Assembly: GCA_030038335.1 (NCBI GenBank)
Contig: JASHPC010000040.1
Location: forward strand, 1-18,853
Source: Vulcanimicrobiota bacterium
GTDB lineage: Bacteria > Vulcanimicrobiota > Vulcanimicrobiia > Vulcanimicrobiales > Vulcanimicrobiaceae
Length of the DNA: 18,853 bases
Direction of reading: 5' to 3'
The position numbers were made by a program, and so were the translations under genes. Positions 1-8,052 of the stretch are shown in pieces. The first letter of the stretch is position 1, and every line of letters begins with the position of its first letter. The notes below the pieces were generated by a model. The model made no database searches. It saw nothing but the letters and a program-made list of their open reading frames with translations, and was not told the origin of the DNA.

Positions 1-462
1 GACGCGTTCGAAGCCGAGCGCTTCGGCAACGTTGACGGAAGCAGTGTTCGCTGCCGCCATCTCGGCAATCGCCAGACGCGAACCGTGCACGCCACGCGCA
101 TGCTGCAGCACCTCGCCGATCGCTTCGCGCGCAACTCCCTGACGGCGAAACGGCAAGAAGACGCTGTATGCGACGTAGAGCGTGGCGCCCGCGTACGTCG
201 CCTGCGCTTCACCAACCGCAGCGCCATCCTCGCGTCGAATGCAAATCCAGTTCTCCCAACGCTCGACCGCGCCGAGATACGGCATCTCGTGCGACCAGCG
301 TTCGTATCGTCCACGCAGGGCCTGAATCGTCGGCGGCCGCAACGCCGGGAAGAACTCCCACATGCGCTCGTCCTTCAAATACGGCCACGTCACCTCGGCG
401 TGGCGCGGCTCGCTCGGCTGCAAATCGAGACGCTCTGTTGCGAGCGCGTGGCGTTCGCCCAC
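1..462 (-). CDS. GNAT-family N-acetyltransferase, RimJ/RimL-like (C-terminus cut by window edge)
   Basis: The frame is open from a GTG at 462 to the left edge, giving 154 residues without a stop, so the C-terminus is missing. The N-terminus (ATERLDLQP) matches the usual opening of Acetyltransf_3-type GNAT proteins. The acetyl-CoA pyrophosphate loop is FRRQGVA at about residues 105-111, followed by an AMAAANTASVNVAEALGFERV-like end that matches the typical GNAT N-x-x-S-x-x-x-x-E-x-x-G-F strand (motif B). Family members acetylate amino groups of proteins, antibiotics or small metabolites; the substrate cannot be predicted here. The GTG was chosen because it lies 8 bases after the M28 peptidase stop and keeps the conserved N-terminus; a downstream ATG at residue 34 would delete it. 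No clear Shine-Dalgarno is seen, so coupling to the upstream peptidase gene is likely. Confidence 0.85.
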   Translation of the reverse strand, partial: MGERHALATERLDLQPSEPRHAEVTWPYLKDERMWEFFPALRPPTIQALRGRYERWSHEMPYLGAVERWENWICIRREDGAAVGEAQATYAGATLYVAYSVFLPFRRQGVAREAIGEVLQHARGVHGSRLAIAEMAAANTASVNVAEALGFERV

Positions 463-470
463 GGGAGGCG

Positions 471-2255
471 CTATTCGCTGATCTCCGCGGTCACGCCATC
501 GAGTGCAGCGGCCAAACGCAGGGCTTCAGTACGCACTGTTTGCTCGTTACGGGTTGTGATCGCGGCGCTCAGGGCCGGCAGTGGAACGGCGGCATATCCG
601 TTGCGCCCATAGCAGAGCGCGTTGAGATGATGAACGACGTCGAGGAGCGTGTCGTCGTTTGGATGCGCGGTCGACGCCGCTGCGTCGAAGCGTGAGACGG
701 CGTCCGCGAGCGGCGCAACGTCGTGCTGATAGTCGGAGGGAACGTTTGCGAGATCGTCGCGAAGCGTGCTGGCGTACGCATCGACATGATACATGTCGCT
801 CAACGGCTCGGCGGCGAGGCGGTACGCAGCAAGCGCGATCATCTGCGCCATGACGCGATGGTTGACGAATCCCGGATCGGCTTCGGTCTCCGCGTAACGC
901 AGATCGTCAAATGCGGAGTGATAGACGCCAAAGATGCCGCCAAAGCCCCAGTCGAGTGTCGGAACGCCGGCGTCGTAGAGAAACGATTCGAAATCGGATC
1001 CTCCTCCGGGCGATTCCACCGTCGCACCGCGAGGCTGCGCTTGCCAACGTTCTAGGAGCGTTCGCTGCGGCTGCTGCGGGTCGGGAATGCTCGCCGCCAG
1101 CACTGCGACGGATGGGGCTATCGCTGCGGCAGCCGATGCGCCGAAGAACTGTCCGACTTCACCTTCGTCGATGTTGATATATGCCACACAACCCGCGCGC
1201 AAGCGATCGAGATGTTGCCGAACGTAGGCTTGCGAACCGAGCTCTCCGATCTCTTCCGCATCCCACCCCGCGATGACGATCGATCGTTCCGGCTTCCAAC
1301 CTGCGCGCGCGAGTGCCCCGAGCGCTTTCGCGCTTTCGAGCAGCGTCGAGATGCCATCGCCGTTGTCGCTGACACCGTAAACCCACGCGTCGCGATGCCC
1401 GCCGAGCACGACTTCCTGGCGAGGATTCGTCCCGGCCAGAATCCCGACGGTATTCCAGAGCGTTCGATGCACGATTGGTTCGTCGACGGTCACGCGGACG
1501 AGCGAACGCGCGCGAAGTAAGCGCGCTGCGTTCGCGGCACTCAGCGGTAGAACTGGGATTCTGATGCCGGTGCCGACGCTGCCTCGTTGCACCGACCCGA
1601 GCGGACGGTACGGGCCGTTCGGGTACGCGGGGCCGTGCGAAGATCCGTCGCGGTCTGCGGGGTCGCTGTAGAGGATGACTGCGGCTGCGCCGTTGCGCTG
1701 CGCGCGCGCCGCGAGCAGTCCTCGAAACTCGGCACCGTACCGAACGAGCGCGATCTTTCCGCGCACGGAGACGTGCGAAGCCGCAAGCGCCCGGTAGTCC
1801 GAATCGAGCCCACGTCCGACGGTGACGATGCGCGCGGTAACCGTTCCCGATCCGCTCCCTCCGTTAAACGGCATTCCTGCGTCGGGTCGCGTGCCATCCG
1901 GATCGCCGGCAATTCGCGGTTCGCGAAGGTCGAGCGTGACGACGGGGCGCGAAAGAATTTGAACTGATTCGTGCCGCAGCTCCGGCACGAGAGCGGTGAA
2001 GGATTCGATCGTCGCTTGGAAGCCGTCTGCGCGAAGACGGCTTGCCATCCACCGCGCCAGCCGCTCGTCGCCCGGCGTGCCGGCGTAATGCATGCGCTCG
2101 TCGATGAACCGCGAGCTGTCGATCGCGCCCTGCGCCGACGGAACGGCGAGAAGCGTTGCTTCGGCGGACGTAAGCGACGGTTGCGGTACCGCTGCGACTC
2201 CTTGCATCGGTACTAGAGAGAGAAGAGCGAGCGCGGCGATGATACGATGCATCAT
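471..2255 (-). CDS. Secreted M28 zinc peptidase, glutamate carboxypeptidase II/PSMA-like
   Basis: The 594-residue protein has a signal peptide (about 1-22, ending QGVAA), a PA domain (about 140-260) and an M28 catalytic domain. All zinc ligands of the GCPII family are visible: H287 (GGHRD), D297, E335 with the general base E334 (WDAEE), D363 (YINIDE) and H446 (YHSAFDD). It probably removes C-terminal or N-terminal residues from exported peptides in the periplasm or outside the cell. Compared with typical bacterial homologues, the PA-domain stretch after SVQRGSV (about 221-227) lacks the usual GDPLTPG-type insert. The C-terminal dimerisation region (about 470-594) is also short and lacks the usual ERAFIDPxGLPGRPWY-type segment. 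Two ATGs are adjacent; the first overlaps the upstream stop as ATGA, and an AAGGAG lies just upstream, better spaced for the second. Confidence 0.9.
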   Translation of the reverse strand: MMHRIIAALALLSLVPMQGVAAVPQPSLTSAEATLLAVPSAQGAIDSSRFIDERMHYAGTPGDERLARWMASRLRADGFQATIESFTALVPELRHESVQILSRPVVTLDLREPRIAGDPDGTRPDAGMPFNGGSGSGTVTARIVTVGRGLDSDYRALAASHVSVRGKIALVRYGAEFRGLLAARAQRNGAAAVILYSDPADRDGSSHGPAYPNGPYRPLGSVQRGSVGTGIRIPVLPLSAANAARLLRARSLVRVTVDEPIVHRTLWNTVGILAGTNPRQEVVLGGHRDAWVYGVSDNGDGISTLLESAKALGALARAGWKPERSIVIAGWDAEEIGELGSQAYVRQHLDRLRAGCVAYINIDEGEVGQFFGASAAAAIAPSVAVLAASIPDPQQPQRTLLERWQAQPRGATVESPGGGSDFESFLYDAGVPTLDWGFGGIFGVYHSAFDDLRYAETEADPGFVNHRVMAQMIALAAYRLAAEPLSDMYHVDAYASTLRDDLANVPSDYQHDVAPLADAVSRFDAAASTAHPNDDTLLDVVHHLNALCYGRNGYAAVPLPALSAAITTRNEQTVRTEALRLAAALDGVTAEISE

Positions 2256-3337
2256 GCTCCTTCGTTGAGTGCGGCGTTGACGATCTTCAGTAGGGCTCGG
2301 GCGCCTTCGTCGAGGCGCTGCGCGTACACCTTCGGATGCGTCAAGTAAAAGAGCGCCATGATCCTTAGGACGAAGCGGTGTTCGCGTGCACTCGGCAGCT
2401 GTGACAAGAGCTTCGCTGCGCAGCGCGCGAGGTAATCGACGCGCTCGAGGAAATGCGTTCTCCCCCGGTAGAGCTCGACGAAGTTGAGGTCACAGTGGTC
2501 GCGGTCCTCGCCTTGGTCGACGAACGAGTCGAGGATGACGTGGAGCGCGCTCACGGCCGGGAAATAGGCACCGTATGCTCGCGCAATCGCCTCTCGCCTG
2601 TCGGCGAAGAGCATGAAGAGCGGTGCATAGACCTGGAACTGCGAGCCGGCGGCAGCCGCGAACTCGTGCCACTCGAGCCGTCCGTAGCCGCTGCCGCGTC
2701 GCGCGTACCACATCGTGCAGGCTTCCTCGCGCTGCCCCGGCGGAAGATGGACGAACGTTTGCATATCGGCGTAGAGACTCGCTGCCTCGCGAAAGAGCGG
2801 CTGAAGCAGCTCGTGGTCCGCTAGACGGCGTAGCGATCGCTGCACGCGGCGCACCAGCGTCACGAGATAGTCACCGTCATCTCCCGACGGACCGAGATCG
2901 TAGTAGCCACCGACGCGTGCCCGTGGATTGAGCGCATCACCGATGGCACGATGGAGCAGAGGATATGCGGTTTCGCGAACGCCCGGATGCCGGTCGCAAA
3001 GATTGTCGAGGTAGTCGTAGATCGTTTCGAGCGGCGTCACGATCTCGATGAAGTGCTCCGCCGCAGACGACTCCAAGAACGTGGCAAAGATGCAGGCGCC
3101 GGCGACGTGATACGCCTTGCGGTCGATGGAGCTGAGCGCTTGCGAGCGCAGCCCGTCGTCGGGTATGCGCTCGGCAAGCGGTCGAATCTGCGCTAGCGCT
3201 CGCGCCGCCTTCGGCACGATGCCACGCAGAAACCAAGCGAGATCGCCGGTGCCCGAGATGCCGGAACCGGCGAGCACGGAGAGCCGCGTGCGGCTCGTCG
3301 CAACGCGCGCTGCCGCATAGCGAATTTCGCGAAACAC
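2252..3337 (-). CDS. DUF2600 terpene synthase (tetraprenyl-beta-curcumene synthase-like)
   Basis: The 361-residue, helix-rich protein matches the DUF2600/YtpB family, whose Bacillus member cyclises tetraprenyl diphosphate to tetraprenyl-beta-curcumene, a C35 terpene. Two acidic, metal-binding-like signatures of that family are present: DYLDNLCDR at residues 108-116 and DSFVDQGEDRDHCDLNF at 270-286. Other family-like stretches are GGYYD, LEWHEFAAAAGS (221-232) and YFPAVSALHVILD (258-270). There is no signal peptide, so a cytoplasmic or membrane-associated enzyme is likely. Prenyl chain length and product cannot be read from sequence. The start is a GTG two bases after the glcE stop, and the end overlaps the peptidase start (ATGA). 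No prenyltransferase or second cyclase lies in the window, so the substrate must come from genes elsewhere, possibly the menaquinone side-chain pathway. Confidence 0.85.
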   Translation of the reverse strand: MFREIRYAAARVATSRTRLSVLAGSGISGTGDLAWFLRGIVPKAARALAQIRPLAERIPDDGLRSQALSSIDRKAYHVAGACIFATFLESSAAEHFIEIVTPLETIYDYLDNLCDRHPGVRETAYPLLHRAIGDALNPRARVGGYYDLGPSGDDGDYLVTLVRRVQRSLRRLADHELLQPLFREAASLYADMQTFVHLPPGQREEACTMWYARRGSGYGRLEWHEFAAAAGSQFQVYAPLFMLFADRREAIARAYGAYFPAVSALHVILDSFVDQGEDRDHCDLNFVELYRGRTHFLERVDYLARCAAKLLSQLPSAREHRFVLRIMALFYLTHPKVYAQRLDEGARALLKIVNAALNEGA

Positions 3338-3339
3338 GA

Positions 3340-4557
3340 TTACAGTCCGGAGACGAAGCGACCAGGATTAAGCGTGCCGTTCGGATCGAAACGCGTCTTG
3401 AGCGCGCGCATCCGCTCGAGCGCGGGTGGGTCGTTGCCCCAGACTCGCAGCGCCGCGCGAACCGGATGGTCGCCGGCAATGATGCGGGCGCGCGTCTCCG
3501 TCTGATGCAGGTTGTCGTCGAGCACCTGAAACTTCAGCGACAGATCGCGCGTGTCACCTCGACTTGCACGCACGATGACGTCACCGTTCATAATATCGGC
3601 GATCACCGCGGCGTCGAGAGCAAAGCGGCGAACGAGGTCGCGCGCACCGAGCGCGCACGACTCGACGCGCTCGCGCAAGGACGAGATACGGTACGTAATC
3701 GAGCGCTCCGAGACGACGGAGACGTACGCATCGACTGCGGCGTCAAAGAGCGAGAACGCGCGCGCGTCGACGATTTCCGTATCGGGAACACCCGCGCGAC
3801 CCAACGCCGAGCGCAGATCACGCGTTGCGCGCTCGAGCAGCGGTTCGCTCGTCTCCAACAGAATGAAGAGACGTCCTTCGGGGCCGGGTTCGCCGGAGAT
3901 TTCCTTCTCGAAACCGTCGATCCACAACGCGACGGAAGGCTCGATCGCAAGTCCTTGCAGTTGCGCGAACGCGCGCGTTCTCGTTCTTTCGGGCAGCGGC
4001 GCCAAGAAAGCGCGCGCAGCCGCAGGTAGTGGCAGCGTTTTCAGATTTGCCTGCACGAGGACGCCGAGCGTTCCAAACGATCCGACGTAGAGCCGGCTCA
4101 TGTCGTATCCGGCAACGTTCTTGACGACCATGCCGCCTGCGCGCGCGAGCGTTCCATCGGCGAGCGCTATCGTCGATCCGACGATGAGGTCGCGCGGTCT
4201 CCCATAGCGATGACGGCGTGGGCCGAGCCATCCTGAGGCAAGCGTTCCGCCAACCGTTGCGCGACCGGATTTCGGCGCGTCAAAAGGCACGAACTGACGT
4301 GCCTTCTTGAGGCGCGCGACGAGGGTCTTTATCGTCACGCCGCATTGCACGGCGATCGTGAGATCGGCGGCGTTGTATTGTACGACGCGCTTGAGGCCCG
4401 TCGTTTGCAGCGTCAGTCCGTCTCCCGACGGAGGAAACCCCATGCCGTATAGCGTTCCTCCGCCGACGATCGTCACCGGCGTTCCGTCGGCATCGCAGCG
4501 TGCGAGCACGTCGCAGAGCGCTTCGACCGTCGCCGGAGCCTCCACGCACGCAATCAT
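3340..4557 (-). CDS. glcE: Glycolate/2-hydroxy-acid oxidase FAD-binding subunit, GlcE-like
   Basis: This 405-residue protein has a PCMH-type FAD-binding domain. The first nucleotide-binding loop is TIVGGGTLYGMG (29-40), followed by the central FAD stretch SGRATVGGTLASGWLGPRRHRYGRPRDLIVG (97-127) and VVKNVAGYDMSRLYVGSFGTLGVL (144-167). It is shorter than GlcD and lacks the HAGDGNLH motif, which separates GlcE from GlcD. In known systems GlcD, GlcE and the iron-sulfur protein GlcF together oxidise glycolate to glyoxylate and pass electrons to the quinone pool. The ATG overlaps the glcD stop (ATGA), indicating translational coupling. No glcF follows; the next gene is the DUF2600 terpene synthase. 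An alternative substrate is D-lactate. Confidence 0.88.
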   Translation of the reverse strand: MIACVEAPATVEALCDVLARCDADGTPVTIVGGGTLYGMGFPPSGDGLTLQTTGLKRVVQYNAADLTIAVQCGVTIKTLVARLKKARQFVPFDAPKSGRATVGGTLASGWLGPRRHRYGRPRDLIVGSTIALADGTLARAGGMVVKNVAGYDMSRLYVGSFGTLGVLVQANLKTLPLPAAARAFLAPLPERTRTRAFAQLQGLAIEPSVALWIDGFEKEISGEPGPEGRLFILLETSEPLLERATRDLRSALGRAGVPDTEIVDARAFSLFDAAVDAYVSVVSERSITYRISSLRERVESCALGARDLVRRFALDAAVIADIMNGDVIVRASRGDTRDLSLKFQVLDDNLHQTETRARIIAGDHPVRAALRVWGNDPPALERMRALKTRFDPNGTLNPGRFVSGL

Positions 4558-5951
4558 CGTGTTCCCAACTCGATGCAGCGGGTGCCGGCGGGAAATATCT
4601 TCTCCGGATTGAGTGCGTGCTGCGGGTCGAAGACGTCGCGCACGCGGGCCATCGCGGCGAGATCCTCGGTGGTGTACACGCTCGTCATCGCATCACGCTT
4701 TTCGTATCCAACGCCGTGTTCGCCGGAGATCGTTCCTCCGAGATCGATCGCCGCTTGCAAGATAGCGTTTCCCGTTTCGAGCACCGCCGCGACTTGGCGC
4801 CGATCGCGTTTGTTGTACGCGAGAAGAGGATGCAGATTCCCGTCACCAGCGTGAAAGACGTTTCCAACGAGCAGATCGTTATCGCGCGACGCCTTCTCTA
4901 CGGCGTGCAGCGCTTTTGGAAGGACGCTGCGCGGCACGGTGACGTCTTGCGTGTAGTAGTTTGGCGCGATTCGTCCGAGTGCGCCGACGGCACCTTTGCG
5001 GCCGGCCCAAAGTGCATCGCGTTCCGCTTGCGTCCGCGCGGCGCGCCACGAAAGCGCGCCGTGCTCGCGCGCTATTCGTTCGATTGCTGCTTCGCAGGCA
5101 TCCATTTCGTCTTCGAAGCCGGCGTTCTCGATGAGCAGGACGGCAGCGGCGTCCGTTGGATATCCGGCGTGAAATGCGGCTTCGACTGCCCGCACGATGA
5201 CAGAATCCATCATCTCGAGCGCGGTGGGCACGATACCGGCACCGATGATCGCGGAGACCGTTTCGGACGCGCGGTCGATATCGGGAAACGCAGCAAGCCA
5301 AACGCGCGTCGCCTCCGGCAGACGCAGGAGGCGCACCCAGGCAGAGGTGACGATTCCGAGCGTTCCTTCGCTGCCGACGAGCGTCGCGGTAAGGTCGTAC
5401 CCTGCGTCGTCGACGTCGGTCGTAAAAACGTCGCCGCGCTCGTCGACGATCTCGAGCGAGAGCACGTGATTGACGGTGGTTCCGTAGGAGAGACAGTGCG
5501 GACCGCCCGCATTCGTTGCAATGTTGCCGCCGATGGTCGAGCTGCGTTGCGACGCGGGGTCGGGAGCATAGAAGAGCTTCGCGCTTGCGACCTGCTGCGA
5601 AAGCTGAAGATTCACGAGGCCAGGCTGCACGCGCGCCCGGCGATTGGGAACGTCGAGCTCGAGAAGGCGGTGCATGCGCGCGAATGAGATGACGACCCCG
5701 CCCCCGTCGATCGACACGGCACCGCCGCAGAGACCAGTCCCGGCGCCACGTGCGATGATCGGTTCGCCGAACTCTCGCGCGATCTTCACGATCGCGCTCA
5801 CCTCGCGCGCCTCGGACGGAATGACGACCGCCGAGGGCAAGCGGCCTTCACTATACGCGTCAAACGAATAGACGGCGAGATCTTCTGGGAGCGTCTTGAC
5901 GTTCTCCGCGCCGATCGCGTCTCGCAACCGCTCGTGCAACGACGCGCTCAC
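4554..5951 (-). CDS. glcD: FAD-linked 2-hydroxy-acid oxidase catalytic subunit, GlcD-like
   Basis: The 465-residue flavoprotein has FAD_binding_4 (about 35-175) and FAD-oxidase C-terminal (about 210-460) domains. FAD-binding features are PIIARGAGTGLCGGAV (64-79) and STIGGNIATNAGGP (138-151). The catalytic and metal-site signatures of the glycolate oxidase/D-lactate dehydrogenase group are HAGDGNLHP (367-375) and SGEHGVG (409-415). It should oxidise glycolate or D-lactate at the inner face of the membrane together with GlcE. The start is a GTG overlapping the stop of the namZ-like gene (GTGA). Assignment to glycolate is by its pairing with GlcE; the muramidase next door makes D-lactate a real alternative. 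Confidence 0.9.
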   Translation of the reverse strand: MSASLHERLRDAIGAENVKTLPEDLAVYSFDAYSEGRLPSAVVIPSEAREVSAIVKIAREFGEPIIARGAGTGLCGGAVSIDGGGVVISFARMHRLLELDVPNRRARVQPGLVNLQLSQQVASAKLFYAPDPASQRSSTIGGNIATNAGGPHCLSYGTTVNHVLSLEIVDERGDVFTTDVDDAGYDLTATLVGSEGTLGIVTSAWVRLLRLPEATRVWLAAFPDIDRASETVSAIIGAGIVPTALEMMDSVIVRAVEAAFHAGYPTDAAAVLLIENAGFEDEMDACEAAIERIAREHGALSWRAARTQAERDALWAGRKGAVGALGRIAPNYYTQDVTVPRSVLPKALHAVEKASRDNDLLVGNVFHAGDGNLHPLLAYNKRDRRQVAAVLETGNAILQAAIDLGGTISGEHGVGYEKRDAMTSVYTTEDLAAMARVRDVFDPQHALNPEKIFPAGTRCIELGTR

Positions 5952-7186
5952 GGGTAGAGCAGAAACCTTTCACGCAGTGCCATGAAGGCGGTGACGCCGT
6001 CAGTCCATGCGTTCGTGATTTCGGCGGCGCTCTTGCCGGCGGCTAGACCGGAGCGCACGGCATCCGTTCCCCAGTTGATATCGACGATACGCGTCTTTGC
6101 TAGATTCAGCGCGCTAGGATAGAGGTCTCTCGCGGTCGCGAGAATCGCAACCGAAAGATGAACCGGCAAGAACGTTGCGGGATCGCTGAGATCGAGTCGC
6201 ACGCCGGAGAACGTCAAACCGGCGTTCGCACCGGAGAGTGGCGTCCACGTCGCGGCTTCGAATGCGACTCCGGGCGGGTGCAACGCAGCGAGCGCAGCCG
6301 TGAACCTGACGGCATCAGCGTGCGGAGCGCCCGCATAAAAGAACGGCGCGGGCGTTCCGACGCCGTTGTTGAGGCCGGTGCTATCAATGAGCCCAGTACA
6401 CGGATAGACGAACGTCGTCTGCCACGTCGGAATATTTGGTGAGGTGCGGATCCACTGCAAACCCGTTTGCGGCCAAATCATCGCTCGGCGCCAGCCGTCC
6501 ATTGGAACGACGCGCAGCTTTACGCCGATGGAGAAGTGCTCGTTGAAGAGACGCGCGAGCTCCCCGACCGTCATGCCGTGACGCATCGGAATTGGATAGA
6601 GCCCGATAAACGACTCGTAGGCTGGCTCGAGCACGGGACCCTCGACGATGCTTCCGCCGATCGGGTTCGGCCGGTCCAGTACCCAGAACTCTATGCCGTT
6701 GGCCGCCGCGCTTTGCATCGCGTATGCCATCGTCGAAACGAACGTGTACGTGCGCGCACCGACGTCTTGAATGTCAAAGAGCAACACGTCGATGCCGTCG
6801 AGCATTTTCTTGGACGGATGGCGGTCGGGACCATAGAGACTGTAGACGGGAAGCCCGCTCCGCTCGTCGACGTACGACTCGACGAACGCGCCTGCAGGCC
6901 GATCGCCGCGCAACCCGTGTTCCGGCGAAAAGAGGGCACGCACGTGAAAGCGCTCGCGCGCGCGATCGACGATCGACCTTCCGAGCTCGTCCACGCCGGT
7001 TTGATTCGTAATAATGCCGAGGCTCGCATACGTAAGATCGGAGGCGAACTCTCGAAAGAGGACGGAGTCGCCGAGCGCGATCGCCGGCAATGGGCTCGAG
7101 GCTGCGGAGGGCACTTGTGCCCGCGCACGGGTGCAACCGGCAAGTCCCGCTGCAGCAACCGAGCCGAGAAACGTGCGACGCCGCAT
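5948..7186 (-). CDS. namZ: Exported DUF1343 exo-beta-N-acetylmuramidase (NamZ-like, GH171)
   Basis: The 412-residue protein belongs to DUF1343, whose characterised member NamZ removes terminal N-acetylmuramic acid from peptidoglycan chains. Family motifs run in order: GIITNQTGV (57-65), LFSPEHGLRG (85-94, with the conserved Glu89-His90), LLFDIQDVGARTYTF, DRPNPIGG, EGPVLEP, YPIPMRHGMTVGELARLF and MDGWRRAMIWP. The N-terminus RRRTFLGSVAAAGLAGC carries both a twin-arginine pattern and a lipobox (LAGC, Cys18), so a Tat-exported lipoprotein is likely. It starts with ATG 14 bases after the mqnD stop and overlaps glcD at its end. It probably acts in wall turnover or in scavenging the walls of dead neighbours. 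The domain name in older records is only DUF1343. Confidence 0.88.
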   Translation of the reverse strand: MRRRTFLGSVAAAGLAGCTRARAQVPSAASSPLPAIALGDSVLFREFASDLTYASLGIITNQTGVDELGRSIVDRARERFHVRALFSPEHGLRGDRPAGAFVESYVDERSGLPVYSLYGPDRHPSKKMLDGIDVLLFDIQDVGARTYTFVSTMAYAMQSAAANGIEFWVLDRPNPIGGSIVEGPVLEPAYESFIGLYPIPMRHGMTVGELARLFNEHFSIGVKLRVVPMDGWRRAMIWPQTGLQWIRTSPNIPTWQTTFVYPCTGLIDSTGLNNGVGTPAPFFYAGAPHADAVRFTAALAALHPPGVAFEAATWTPLSGANAGLTFSGVRLDLSDPATFLPVHLSVAILATARDLYPSALNLAKTRIVDINWGTDAVRSGLAAGKSAAEITNAWTDGVTAFMALRERFLLYP

Positions 7187-7200
7187 GCTCTACCGTTCGC

Positions 7201-8052
7201 TTAAAGGAATCGAGGCTCCGCCGGCATCGGGAGCAAACCCGCATCGTACGCCCGCGCGAAGAGCTCGCGCACGGCTGCGATGCCTGCGTCGCCGACGTCG
7301 TCGGTGAAGTCGTTCACGTAGAGCGCGATATGCTTGCGCATGACTTCTTCGCTCATTTCGAAGGCGTGCTCGCGCACGTATCCCATCACGGCGTCTTCAT
7401 TTGTGCGCGCGAACGCAAGGCTCTCTCGCACGGCACGGTCGAGCGCGCGCGCTCGCTCCTCGCCAACATCGTCGCGAACGAGAATCGCGCCAAGCGGAAT
7501 GGGCAAGCCCGTCGCGGCTTCCCACCATTCGCCGAGATCGAGGAGCGAGGCGAGGCCGCTTGCGGCATAGGTGAATCGAGACTCGTGGATGATGAGTCCC
7601 GCGTCGGCGCCGCCGGCCGCGACGGCGGGAACGATGCGGTCGAAGCGCATTGGAAGCGGAGTGAAGCCTTCGACGCCGGCGTGTTTCGCAGCGAGTCTGA
7701 AGAGCATGTACGCGGTCGTGCGATCGCCGGGTATCGCGACGCGTTTTCCTTCGAGCTCGAGCAGCGACGATGCACTGCCGCCCTTTGAAACGACGAGCGG
7801 ACCGCAGCCGCGTCCGAGTGCTCCGCCGGCACGCATGATGCGATACGCTTTCATCAAGAATGGTATCGCGCCGTAGCTTACCTTCGTCAGCTCGTACCGG
7901 CCGCGTCCGGCGTCGTCGTTGAGCGCTTCGACATCGGCGAGATGAACGCGAACGTGCGGCGCATGGGTCATGAGCCCGTTCGTGAGCGCCGCAAAGACGT
8001 ACGTGTCGTTCGGACACGGTGAGTACGCGAGCGTATACGTCGGGCCGGTCAC
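7201..8052 (-). CDS. mqnD: 1,4-dihydroxy-6-naphthoate synthase (MqnD)
   Basis: MqnD turns cyclic dehypoxanthine futalosine into 1,4-dihydroxy-6-naphthoate in the futalosine route to menaquinone. The sequence shows the periplasmic-binding-protein-like fold motifs of the family: YSPCPNDTYVF (10-20), LTKVSYGAIP (55-64), GGALGRGCGPLVV (76-88), IPGDRTTAYML (108-118), IIHESRFTY (154-162, with the catalytic His156) and DLGEWWEAATGLPIPLG (172-188). I chose the GTG at 8052, which overlaps the mqnB stop as GTGA and gives 283 residues, the usual length. The frame stays open upstream to an ATG at 8127, but that would add a non-conserved extension inside mqnB. Confidence 0.93.
   Translation of the reverse strand: MTGPTYTLAYSPCPNDTYVFAALTNGLMTHAPHVRVHLADVEALNDDAGRGRYELTKVSYGAIPFLMKAYRIMRAGGALGRGCGPLVVSKGGSASSLLELEGKRVAIPGDRTTAYMLFRLAAKHAGVEGFTPLPMRFDRIVPAVAAGGADAGLIIHESRFTYAASGLASLLDLGEWWEAATGLPIPLGAILVRDDVGEERARALDRAVRESLAFARTNEDAVMGYVREHAFEMSEEVMRKHIALYVNDFTDDVGDAGIAAVRELFARAYDAGLLPMPAEPRFL

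Noticed and set aside
4500..5687. 395-residue open frame on the plus strand opposite glcD/glcE
   Set aside because: Arginine-rich, no recognisable domain, fully antisense to two well-supported genes; long antisense frames are common in high-GC DNA.
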